Assembly (NCBI RefSeq): GCF_014651855.1
Contig: NZ_BMXR01000001.1
Coordinates: 540,631-604,630 of the forward strand
Reading direction: 5' to 3'
From: Saccharospirillum salsuginis
GTDB taxonomy: Bacteria > Pseudomonadota > Gammaproteobacteria > Pseudomonadales > Natronospirillaceae
DNA length: 64,000 nucleotides
Below are positions 1 to 7,232 of the stretch, one piece after another. The notes under the pieces were generated by a model, which made no database searches, was not told the DNA's origin, and saw nothing but the letters and a program-made list of their open reading frames with translations. Made by a program: the position numbers and the translations under genes. Numbering within the stretch: the first letter of the stretch is position 1; each line of letters starts with the position of its first letter.

Positions 1-209
1 TCCAAAGCCACCTGCCGTATTTCAAGGACCAGGGCATCGGCGCGTTCAACTGGGGCCTGGTGGCCGGCCGCATCCAGACCAACTTCGCCTGGGAAGCCCA
101 CCCGGGCGCCGGTGAGCCGCCGCTGTGGTTTCACGACATATTCCGGAGTGACCACACGCCCTATCGATCGGAAGAAGTCGAACTGATTCGTTCATTGACC
201 GGGCGGTAA
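1..209 (+). CDS. Glycoside hydrolase, C-terminal fragment (xylanase/cellulase-like)
   Basis: Only the last 68 codons lie in the window; the frame is open from position 3 and ends in TAA at 207-209. The segment reads AFNWGLVAGRIQTNFAWE, then PLWFHDIFRSDHTPYR, then EVELIRSLTG. This tail is one I associate with secreted or cytoplasmic glycoside hydrolases annotated as 1,4-beta-xylanase or cellulase-like TIM barrels. Substrate cannot be told from this part, and the catalytic residues lie outside the window. It is followed by a good intrinsic terminator, so it is transcriptionally separate from the regulator downstream. Confidence 0.7.
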   Translation, partial: QSHLPYFKDQGIGAFNWGLVAGRIQTNFAWEAHPGAGEPPLWFHDIFRSDHTPYRSEEVELIRSLTGR

Positions 210-254
210 CACCTTCAATCACCCTTTCTTCAGGCCATACCTCGTGGCAAGTTC

Positions 255-280
255 GCGGCCCTTTCGGGGGCCGCTTTTTT
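255..280 (+). terminator. Intrinsic terminator after the glycoside hydrolase
   Basis: A perfect 7-bp GC stem (GCGGCCC at 255-261 with GGGCCGC at 268-274) has a 6-base loop and is directly followed by six T (275-280). It sits 46 bases after the stop of the upstream partial gene and ends its transcript. Confidence 0.9.
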
Positions 281-464
281 AGCCGCAAAAGACGTTTACC
301 CGTTGTATCCACCATCACACGGTCGATGGACGATTGCCCTAATCTATTAGCTTTCAGGTCGTTACCTCCTCAGCCCGAGCGGCTGAGAATAGCGAACAGC
401 GTATTAGGGGTACTTGACTGGTTATTCAACTACAGGGTTTTATTCCTGCTCAGATCCATTAGAA

Positions 465-482
465 TGACATCCTATAACATCA
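465..482. promoter_or_regulatory. Putative autoregulatory operator in front of the GntR regulator
   Basis: TGACATCCTATAACATCA is an imperfect palindrome matching 14 of 18 positions of the perfect palindrome at 6303-6320 in front of the frl operon. It lies 26 bases upstream of the chosen TTG start of the regulator, so binding there would repress the regulator's own gene. Its presence also argues that coding does not begin upstream at 326 or 464. Binding is inferred, not shown. Confidence 0.6.
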
Positions 483-508
483 TAACCACTTTCCTTGGAG
501 GCCCCTCT

Positions 509-1228
509 TTGCGCATTACGTCGAATGGCAGCGTTCCTGCTTACGAAAAGATAGCCCGCCAGATCAAAGCCAGTATTCAGGATGGCTTGTACACCTACGG
601 CAGCGCACTTCCTTCTGAAACCAAGCTGTGTGAAGAATATGACGTAAGCCGTATCACCATCCGAAGGGCCATCAGCGAACTGGTCGACGACGGTTTCCTG
701 GAGAAAGTTCATGGGAAAGGGACGTTCGTCAAATATCGCCGCTTCGAACAAGAATTGTTGAATTTAAGTGGCTTTACCGAAGCCTTTGGCAAGAAAGGCA
801 TCCGGGTCAGTCACCACATCATAGAAGAGAGCATCGAACCCGCCGACCTCGTCACCCGCAAACAACTGCAAATCGAAAAATCCGAGAAGGTACTGAAAAT
901 TGTGCGGCTTCACTATCTGGACGAAAGCCCGTTCAGCCTGGACACCTCATACTTTCCGGAGTCGAAGTTCCCTGGATTGTTCGAGTTTCTCAAGGAGGAC
1001 GATTCACTTTACGACATCATGAAGAAACACTTTCATATATCACCCCTTCACGCCGATCGGACCATTACCATCGCGACTCCGACCGAACGGGAATGTCAGC
1101 TATTGGAGTGCGACATGACCGAACCCTTGTTCAAGATGGAGAAACTGGTACTGGATGACGACGAACCACTACATCGATCCGTACTTCTGACCCCCAGCAG
1201 CCGCGTCAGCCTGAAACTGAGAATGTAA
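509..1228 (+). CDS. GntR/HutC-family regulator (FrlR-like) with UTRA sugar-binding domain
   Basis: The product has 239 residues. It has an N-terminal GntR winged helix (VPAYEKIARQIKASI, LPSETKLCEEYDVSRITIRRA, GKGTFV) in about the first 75 residues and a UTRA effector domain for the rest. I place the start at TTG 509 because GGAGG (497-501) lies 7 bases before it. The upstream in-frame ATGs at 326 and 464 would put coding through the operator at 465-482, and the added residues have no family similarity. It converges with the kinase gene (25-base gap) and is linked to the frl operon by a shared palindrome. By analogy to FrlR of fructoselysine operons, it most likely represses the operon until a phosphorylated Amadori compound binds the UTRA domain; this ligand is inferred. 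Confidence 0.85.
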   Translation: MRITSNGSVPAYEKIARQIKASIQDGLYTYGSALPSETKLCEEYDVSRITIRRAISELVDDGFLEKVHGKGTFVKYRRFEQELLNLSGFTEAFGKKGIRVSHHIIEESIEPADLVTRKQLQIEKSEKVLKIVRLHYLDESPFSLDTSYFPESKFPGLFEFLKEDDSLYDIMKKHFHISPLHADRTITIATPTERECQLLECDMTEPLFKMEKLVLDDDEPLHRSVLLTPSSRVSLKLRM

Positions 1229-1253
1229 ATGCCACTTCGCGTCATGCCCAAGG

Positions 1254-2117
1254 CTAGCCACATGAAGCGGCGTAATCGGTCATCTCATGAGGATAGCCGA
1301 AGGCACCGTAGTGCAAACATGTGGTGGCAGCCGCTTTCGCACCAAATGCCATGCTCTCGGCCGCCGACGCGCCCATGATCCTGGATGCCAGAAAGCCAGC
1401 GATGTAGGAATCGCCGGCACCCAGGGTATCCAGTGCATTGACGGCTTCGATGCTTTGAGTCAAAACACCCTCATCACCCAAATAGATGGCCCCTTGATCG
1501 CCCCGGGTCAGTAATATGTGTGCGACTCCCCGATCACGAATATGCTCCGCGAAACGAATCGCCTGCGAATGAGACATCTCCGAACAGGAAAAGAATCCAT
1601 ATGTGATAAAGGGACATACACGGTCGAGACGGTCAACATCCTTGAACGTCGAAAAATCGTAAGACAGTGAAATGCATCGGCTGAGTACTTCAAGTTCCGA
1701 ATCCAGATAACTGTAGGCACTGGTATGCAGCAAGCCGAATCGCTCGATATAGTCGAGATCGGACTGATTGAAGTTCAGTTTCAGCTGGGACTGAACGCCC
1801 CCCTTATTGGATTGGCCAAATACTCGGTCTCCAGATTCGTTCAAACTGACATAGGCCTTACCGCTGTCTCCGTGGGCCACTCTTAACCGGGAGACGTCAA
1901 GGCTTTCTTTGATCAGCGATGCCTGGATGTGCTCTCCTTCCCTATCATTTCCGATGATACCCATGTAGCCCACGCGATCGAGTCCGTACCGTTTCGCCAG
2001 AACCGCTACATTCAGGGCATTCCCGCCCGGGTAAAAAAGATTCTGATCGACATAGTTGTCGACGACATTGTCACCCACGCCGATGAGCGTGTACTTCGAA
2101 CCGTTCAAATCTTTCAT
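1254..2117 (-). CDS. frlD: PfkB-family sugar kinase, fructoselysine/fructosamine 6-kinase-like (FrlD)
   Basis: The 287-residue protein carries the PfkB pattern. It has an N-terminal GVGDNVVDNYV and YPGGNALNVAVLAKRYG for substrate binding, and a C-terminal NALDTLGAGDSYIAGF with the catalytic Asp and anion hole. The opening and the GDRVFG segment resemble E. coli FrlD rather than ribokinase. In the known pathway FrlD phosphorylates a fructosyl-amine at C6, and FrlB then splits it to glucose 6-phosphate and the free amine. It is the last gene of the operon, starting 4 bases after the upstream permease stop. The exact Amadori substrate is not deducible. Confidence 0.82.
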   Translation of the reverse strand: MKDLNGSKYTLIGVGDNVVDNYVDQNLFYPGGNALNVAVLAKRYGLDRVGYMGIIGNDREGEHIQASLIKESLDVSRLRVAHGDSGKAYVSLNESGDRVFGQSNKGGVQSQLKLNFNQSDLDYIERFGLLHTSAYSYLDSELEVLSRCISLSYDFSTFKDVDRLDRVCPFITYGFFSCSEMSHSQAIRFAEHIRDRGVAHILLTRGDQGAIYLGDEGVLTQSIEAVNALDTLGAGDSYIAGFLASRIMGASAAESMAFGAKAAATTCLHYGAFGYPHEMTDYAASCG

Positions 2118-2121
2118 CTGG

Positions 2122-3033
2122 TTACCCCTTTACAGATCCGGAAATCATGCCTCGAATGAAGCTTTTCTGCAGGAAAATAAACGCGACAATCAGTGGAATG
2201 GCGGAAATGACCAAGCCCGCCAGTAATACACCCCAATTGGTTTGCAGGGCGTCCCGAAACGCCATAAGGCCCGACGGGATAGTTTTTAACGAGTCGGAGT
2301 CGATAAAGATGATCGCGAAGAGGAACTCGTTCCACGTATAGTAGGCGGTAAGAACCCCGGCGGTGATCAGGATGGTCTTGCTGAGCGGCAAATAGATCTT
2401 GTGAAATATTTTCCAGGAGCTGTACCCGTCAATGTAGGCGGCCTCGTCCAGTTCCGAAGGAATCGTCAGGAAATACGCCCTGACCAATAAAATGGTGATG
2501 GGCAGACGATAGGCGACGTAAGGGACGATCAACGCCAGGTAGCTGTCGTGGAAACGGGTGACCTGCATCAGTTCATACAGAGGCACCAGGCTGACCTCGG
2601 GCGACACCAGCAAACCTCCGATCAGGAACAACAGCAAGGCGTTGCCGGCCGGCCCCTTGTACCGAATCAGCCCATAGGCACACAGAGCCGATATGTAGAC
2701 CGTGAGACCGACCGAACTGGCGGAGACAATAAAACTGTTTAGAAAGTAGCTGGAGACACCGCCGTTCCATGCGTCGACATAATTGCTGAACATCCATTCG
2801 GACGGGAGCGACCAGCTTGACGTATAGATTTCCTGGGTGGACTTCAATGAGTTGATCACCGTCCAGAACAACGGATAAGTCACCACCAGCACGTACACCA
2901 GAAGGACTATCGAGCTGACCGAATAGCCGGTTACACTCAGTGCCCGTCCAAGAAGGGGTTTGAATCGCGTATTCGAAGTCGACCGATCGTGTTCGGATGC
3001 GGTCCGCGCCAACGTATTCTCATGTGATGTCAT
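2122..3033 (-). CDS. frlM: CUT1-type sugar ABC transporter permease (FrlM-like, MalG type)
   Basis: This 303-residue inner-membrane protein has about six hydrophobic segments and the cytoplasmic EAA loop EAAYIDGYSSWKIFHKIYLPLS, which docks to the ATPase. Its first ATG overlaps the stop of the upstream permease by 4 bases (ATGA), a sign of translational coupling. The order SBP-permease-permease-kinase matches the Bacillus subtilis frlONMD arrangement. No ATP-binding subunit is encoded in this operon. The family often uses a shared MsmX/MalK-type ATPase from elsewhere, which is likely here. Confidence 0.85.
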   Translation of the reverse strand: MTSHENTLARTASEHDRSTSNTRFKPLLGRALSVTGYSVSSIVLLVYVLVVTYPLFWTVINSLKSTQEIYTSSWSLPSEWMFSNYVDAWNGGVSSYFLNSFIVSASSVGLTVYISALCAYGLIRYKGPAGNALLLFLIGGLLVSPEVSLVPLYELMQVTRFHDSYLALIVPYVAYRLPITILLVRAYFLTIPSELDEAAYIDGYSSWKIFHKIYLPLSKTILITAGVLTAYYTWNEFLFAIIFIDSDSLKTIPSGLMAFRDALQTNWGVLLAGLVISAIPLIVAFIFLQKSFIRGMISGSVKG

Positions 3034-3914
3034 CGTGATTGCCTCCCGGTTTTGGACATCCGCAGCTGCACAGCCAACACGGTCATAGTCATGGCGAACA
3101 CAACCACCGCGATCGCAGAGGCATATCCCATCCGATCCTGATTGAATGCCGACTCGTAAAGATAGGTCGCCAATACCGAGCTGGAATAACCCGGGCCACC
3201 ACCGGTCAGGATGTAGGGTTCTCCAAACACGGTGAACGATTGGGCTACCGTAACAATGAAGACCACCAGCAGGATCTCTTTCGACTGAGGCAAGGTGACA
3301 TGGATGAACTGCTGAATCTTCGAAGCGCCATCCAGAGAGCTCGCTTCATAGAGATCCTTCGATATGGTCTGGATGGAAACAATGAACAACAGTGCGGTAT
3401 AGCCCATGCTCTGCCATTGAGATATCGCGATCACCGCATAGATGGCGGTGTCGGAGCTGCCGAGCCAAGGCTGACGTAAATGCTCGAGTCCGATACCGGC
3501 CAGTATCTGGTTGAACAATCCGGTGATCGGATCATAGAAAAACTGAAATACAAAGGCGACGATGGTGACAGAGAGCAACACCGGCACAAAATACAAGACA
3601 CGCAACAAGGGAGCGATCTTCCGGAAAAAGCGATCTTCCAGTATCGCCGCTATGATAAAACTGCAGATCACCTGAAAAAACACCGAAATAGCGGCATACT
3701 TCAGGTTATTGATCAGTGATATCCGGACGGCTTCATCCTGAATCAGCTCTTTGAAGTTCTCCCATCCGACATATACCTTTCCAGGAGAAATAGCCGAAAA
3801 CTCATAGAAACTGTAAACGAAATTCAGAATCAATGGGTAGTACACGAACACAACCGTCAAGGCCGCAGCCGGTACCACGAAAATCAATGGACTGTATCGA
3901 TTTGATCGGGTCAT
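3030..3914 (-). CDS. frlN: CUT1-type sugar ABC transporter permease (FrlN-like, MalF type)
   Basis: This membrane permease of about 294 residues has an N-terminal hydrophobic helix (LIFVVPAAALTVVFVYYPLIL) and the EAA loop EASSLDGASKIQQFIHVTLPQS. The start is one of two adjacent ATGs (3917 or 3914) behind GGAGG. I prefer 3914 because it has 7 bases of spacing rather than 4. An upstream in-frame start at 3968 would run through the intercistronic hairpin and is rejected. It forms the membrane channel with the next permease for uptake of the sugar-amine delivered by the binding protein. Confidence 0.85.
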   Translation of the reverse strand: MTRSNRYSPLIFVVPAAALTVVFVYYPLILNFVYSFYEFSAISPGKVYVGWENFKELIQDEAVRISLINNLKYAAISVFFQVICSFIIAAILEDRFFRKIAPLLRVLYFVPVLLSVTIVAFVFQFFYDPITGLFNQILAGIGLEHLRQPWLGSSDTAIYAVIAISQWQSMGYTALLFIVSIQTISKDLYEASSLDGASKIQQFIHVTLPQSKEILLVVFIVTVAQSFTVFGEPYILTGGGPGYSSSVLATYLYESAFNQDRMGYASAIAVVVFAMTMTVLAVQLRMSKTGRQSR

Positions 3915-3932
3915 CATCAAGCCTCCAACAGA

Positions 3933-3968
3933 TTGAAAGCCGACCGGCATACCCCGGCCGGCTTTCAA
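3933..3968 (-). promoter_or_regulatory. Intercistronic hairpin between binding-protein and permease genes
   Basis: A 15-base arm at 3933-3947 pairs with 3954-3968 with one mismatch around a 6-base loop. It lies 3 bases after the stop of the binding-protein gene and lacks a T-run. Such stems at this place in ABC operons commonly protect the upstream mRNA and raise binding-protein levels over the permeases; that role here is inferred. Confidence 0.65.
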
Positions 3969-3971
3969 TAC

Positions 3972-5243
3972 TTAGCTCGTCGCGTCCTGACGAACTTCCG
4001 CGGCTACCCGCTGAACGTCCCGCATAACCTGCTCGGCCGTCTTGGATCCTTCCAGCATCAACTGCACGCCGTTCATGTAAGCATTCACGATGCGGATATC
4101 CAAAGCGTTGTCGAGCCACAGGTACATGCCGTCGGCGTCTGCGATTTGTTCCGCGGCTGCCACCTGACTCGAACTCGCGGTTTCATCGGTCACCGCCCCG
4201 ACAGCGGAGCTGATGAATCCGGTGGTGGCGGTCAGTTGCTCGGCCGTCTCACCCGCGACCAGAAATTTGATCAGTCGATAGGACGCCTCCGGGTGCTGAG
4301 TTTTGGCCGACACCATGTAACCTTCAGGAGCGCCTTGCATGGTCCGCTGCTGACCATCGCCATTCTCAAAGACCGGGAAGTTGGTTGACGCCCAGTCGAA
4401 ACCAGCGTCTTCTTCCAGATAACGAATTTCACCGTACTCAAGATAGTTCATGGCGGCACGGCCGGCGATGAACATGCTGCGTTCGGTGGAGTGATCCGTT
4501 GCGTTCGTAAACTGGTTCGAACAACTGTCGACCATGCGCTTCAGCTCCTCGAGGGCTGTTACGTAAGCCGGATCGGTGAAACGACCGGATGAACGCTGGT
4601 AGTCGGATTCGATGACACTCGGTTCGACAATGCGTTCATTGAACGTACCGACCCAATGACTGATAGCCCAATGCTCCTTGGAACTGAACACCACGGGAAT
4701 GGCACCCATGTCCTTGAAGGTTTCGCAGGATGCCAGCAAGTCGTCGAACGTTTGTGGAGGCGCTAATCCGGCCTGTTCGTAAAGATCCACATTGTAGAAC
4801 AATGCCTTTCCGTTCATTTGCCAGGGCAAACCGTAAACCTCTCCGTCGTATCGGAACGGTTCGACCTGGGACAGGAGGATATTGTCTTCCAACCAGTTCC
4901 GGTCGCTGTCGATAAAGCTCTCCAGGCTCAGCACATTGCCGTTTCGAGCCAGATTGTCGCCGAACTCCCCGCTCCAGGAGAAAAAGACATCCGGCGCATT
5001 GGAACTGCCAAGAATGACACGCAACTTGTCCTTGTAGGAATCGTTCAGTACCTGATCGATATTGACTTCGATGTTTGGATTTTGACGCTCAAAAGCCTCG
5101 ACACGCGCTTCGATGAAGGACCGTATCGGTTCGTTGGGCCAGCGGTGGAACAGATCCAGCTCGATGGTTTCCGCATTGGCGATACTGGATCCGGTGACGG
5201 CCATGACCAGGATCGCATTGCTTATTGTTGTACGCTTAAACAT
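3972..5243 (-). CDS. frlO: Extracellular sugar-binding protein of the frl ABC importer (FrlO-like)
   Basis: This 423-residue periplasmic binding protein of family SBP_bac_1 has a cleavable signal peptide (MFKRTTISNAILVMAVTGSS, then Ala-rich to the NAE site). The mature part begins IELDLFHRWPNEP, and APDVFFSW and YGLPWQMNGKALFYNVDLYEQAG are typical of the CUT1 class. The ATG at 5243 follows GAGGT with 7 bases of spacing; the in-frame start at 5306 would precede the signal peptide by 21 odd residues. A short GC hairpin (5279-5296) lies in the 63-base gap after the deglycase gene. It captures the fructosyl-amine ligand; the actual ligand is inferred from neighbours. Confidence 0.87.
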   Translation of the reverse strand: MFKRTTISNAILVMAVTGSSIANAETIELDLFHRWPNEPIRSFIEARVEAFERQNPNIEVNIDQVLNDSYKDKLRVILGSSNAPDVFFSWSGEFGDNLARNGNVLSLESFIDSDRNWLEDNILLSQVEPFRYDGEVYGLPWQMNGKALFYNVDLYEQAGLAPPQTFDDLLASCETFKDMGAIPVVFSSKEHWAISHWVGTFNERIVEPSVIESDYQRSSGRFTDPAYVTALEELKRMVDSCSNQFTNATDHSTERSMFIAGRAAMNYLEYGEIRYLEEDAGFDWASTNFPVFENGDGQQRTMQGAPEGYMVSAKTQHPEASYRLIKFLVAGETAEQLTATTGFISSAVGAVTDETASSSQVAAAEQIADADGMYLWLDNALDIRIVNAYMNGVQLMLEGSKTAEQVMRDVQRVAAEVRQDATS

Positions 5244-5306
5244 CCTGCTTACCTCATGATTTGTCGAATAGGGTTGATGGCCGGAATTACCCGGCCGGGC
5301 TACCAA

Positions 5307-6290
5307 TCAATAATCCATTTTCCACATGTACCGCCGCACCGTCAGAGGGTGACCGCGGTCTTCCGCCAATCGGTTGGCATACGCGCGCAACAGATAGCCG
5401 AATACGATTTGAGTGATATATTCCCGCGCTTGTTCGGGAACATCGCTGAAGTCGAACTCCTTCGCATCCAGCACAATATTTTTCTGGGAGAACTTCTTGC
5501 TGAACGCCAGAGCACGCTCTTCCTGGGGGCGAGTCGAGTCCAGACCCAGAAGAGTAATGATGGGCGTATCGAAATCCGTCACCTCGAAGGGGCCGTGAAA
5601 GTACTCTCCCGCATGAATGGCGTTCGAATGAATCCACTGCATTTCCATGAGAATGCAGATTGCGAATGAGTAAGCCGGCCCGTAGTTGGAGCCACTGGCC
5701 ATAGTGTAAATCACCGGCTCCCGCTTGTAGGCCTGCCCGAATGACACGATGCGTTCCGCATGGGATCGAATGACTCGCTCCACCACTCCGGCAATGTTCT
5801 TCTGCGCCGAGACAATGGCGGGATACTTGCTGTTCCCTTCCCGGGTTTCCAATAATTTGAACAGCAGTTTATTGAACACGCAGGCGGCGGCGCGGTCATT
5901 GGCTTCGCTCGGTGCCAGTTCGTACTCAATGCAGTGATCCACCGTTGTTCCCAGAGGAGATGAGGGATCCGTGGTCAGACCGACCGTCAAGGCGCCCTTC
6001 GACTGGGCGAATTCAGCGGCGGCCACGGTTTCGGGTGTGTTACCGGACATGGAAGACACCACAACGAGACTGTCTTTACCCAGCCGGGCCGGCGCCCGTT
6101 GCACGAACTCGGCTGAATTGTAGGCGTCGGACGTTAAAGTCGTGGATTCCCGGTCGATCAGGTATTTGTTTGGGGTCATCAGGGCGTAAGATCCGCCGCA
6201 GGCGACAAAGTAGATGTCCTTCAGGCCTTCTATGGCCTGAATGGCACCAATGGCCTGCTCGATTTGTTGGTCGATTTCCGAGGTACTCAT
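5307..6290 (-). CDS. frlB: SIS-domain Amadori-phosphate deglycase (FrlB-like)
   Basis: The 327-residue cytoplasmic protein has two SIS (sugar isomerase) modules. The first carries YFVACGGSYALM and VVSSMSGNTPETV; the second carries ASGSNYGPAYSFA and the signature HAGEYFHGPFEV. The C-terminus GHPLTVRRYMWKMDY is characteristic of FrlB-type deglycases rather than GlmS. These enzymes convert fructoselysine 6-phosphate or a related fructosyl-amine 6-phosphate to glucose 6-phosphate and free amine. It is the first gene of the operon, behind GGAG, the leader palindrome at 6303-6320 and the promoter at 6361-6389. Confidence 0.85.
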   Translation of the reverse strand: MSTSEIDQQIEQAIGAIQAIEGLKDIYFVACGGSYALMTPNKYLIDRESTTLTSDAYNSAEFVQRAPARLGKDSLVVVSSMSGNTPETVAAAEFAQSKGALTVGLTTDPSSPLGTTVDHCIEYELAPSEANDRAAACVFNKLLFKLLETREGNSKYPAIVSAQKNIAGVVERVIRSHAERIVSFGQAYKREPVIYTMASGSNYGPAYSFAICILMEMQWIHSNAIHAGEYFHGPFEVTDFDTPIITLLGLDSTRPQEERALAFSKKFSQKNIVLDAKEFDFSDVPEQAREYITQIVFGYLLRAYANRLAEDRGHPLTVRRYMWKMDY

Positions 6291-6302
6291 AGCTTCTCCA
6301 AG

Positions 6303-6320
6303 TGACGTTATATAACGTCA
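6303..6320. promoter_or_regulatory. Perfect 18-bp palindrome, putative operator of the frl operon
   Basis: TGACGTTATATAACGTCA is a perfect palindrome in the leader, 13 bases upstream of the frlB ATG and just downstream of the predicted transcription start. A related palindrome precedes the GntR regulator gene, so this is the likely site for that repressor. A further partial half-site (TATAACGT) overlaps the -35/spacer region at 6377-6384. Confidence 0.75.
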
Positions 6321-6360
6321 TATCTGTAAATAAAAATTTTTTGGCTCCAGAGCTGCTGAA

Positions 6361-6389
6361 ACCATAATCTTCAAAATATAACGTGTCAA
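6361..6389 (-). promoter_or_regulatory. Sigma-70 promoter of the frl operon
   Basis: On the minus strand TTGACA (complement of 6384-6389) and TATGGT (complement of 6361-6366) are separated by exactly 17 bases. Initiation near 6354 would place the perfect palindrome at 6303-6320 in the early leader, suited for repression by blocking elongation or promoter clearance. Confidence 0.75.
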
Positions 6390-6569
6390 TACGTCTTATT
6401 GTGTTTTTTGTTCGTTGCAGATTTCAAAGACAGCTTTTCTTGATGCTTGAACACGGTTCCAGCCCCGATACTTAGGCTCGCTTGTTTGAACGCTGACCAG
6501 CCGATACACTCAATCTCTCTTTCGGATTACCCCCGAACACCCACTCGACGCTTCGCAGGTTCACACGGA

Positions 6570-7232
6570 ATGGAGACGATACTGGTCGTTGAAGACCATG
6601 AGCAGATGCAGGCTTGGCTGCGTGAAGTCGCTGAAATGGCCTTCCACGACGCAGAGGTCGTCACAGCCAGCACCCTGGGCCAGGCGCGCAAGCACCTCGA
6701 AACCCGGCGTTTCAGCCTGGCGTTGGTCGATATCGGCCTGCCCGACGGCAACGGCATCGATCTGATTCGGGAGTTGGCGACGCAGACCGAACCGGAGTGT
6801 TATCCGGTCGTTACCACCATCTACGACGACGACCAGCACCTGTTTTCGGCACTGGAAGCCGGCGCCAAGGGGTATCTGTTGAAGGACCAGCCGCGCGAGC
6901 GACTGTGCGACCAGTTGAAGGGCATCAGCCGGGGCGAACCGCCATTGTCCCCCAGCGTGGCCCGACGCATCCTTCGGTATTTCCAGCCATCGACCGGTTC
7001 ATCTCTGGAAGAAAACGCTCAAAACGAGAACCACCTCACAAATCGGGAAACCGAGGTGCTGCGATTGCTGGCGCGGGGGCTGAAACGCAACGAGATCGCC
7101 GAGCGGCTGGGCATCACCGCCAACACCGTCGCCGGCTACGTGAAAACCATTTACCGCAAACTCAATATCTCCGGGCGTTCGGAAGCCACGCTTCAAGCCG
7201 TGAAAATGGGGCTGATCGACCGGGATGACTGA
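6570..7232 (+). CDS. NarL/FixJ-type response regulator
   Basis: The 220-residue protein has an N-terminal receiver domain (ILVVEDHEQM acidic pocket, phospho-acceptor Asp54 in LVDIGLPDG, Lys in GYLLKDQP). Its C-terminal LuxR helix-turn-helix is LTNRETEVLRLLARGLKRNEIAERLG. I choose the ATG at 6570 because the receiver begins there; the open frame upstream to 6447 has no similarity. It overlaps the following histidine kinase by 8 bases, so the two form a coupled pair. It probably controls transcription of nearby or remote genes after phosphorylation; targets are unknown. Confidence 0.9.
   Translation: METILVVEDHEQMQAWLREVAEMAFHDAEVVTASTLGQARKHLETRRFSLALVDIGLPDGNGIDLIRELATQTEPECYPVVTTIYDDDQHLFSALEAGAKGYLLKDQPRERLCDQLKGISRGEPPLSPSVARRILRYFQPSTGSSLEENAQNENHLTNRETEVLRLLARGLKRNEIAERLGITANTVAGYVKTIYRKLNISGRSEATLQAVKMGLIDRDD

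Noticed and set aside
414..443. Promoter TTGACT/TTTTAT for the GntR regulator
   Set aside because: The -35-like TTGACT (414-419) is good, but the candidate -10 is poor and the better TAGAAT (460-465) is about 40 bases away. No confident promoter can be named.
326..508. Longer N-terminus for the GntR regulator
   Set aside because: The added residues have no family similarity, and the region contains the palindromic operator. TTG 509 has a good ribosome-binding site and starts the conserved domain.
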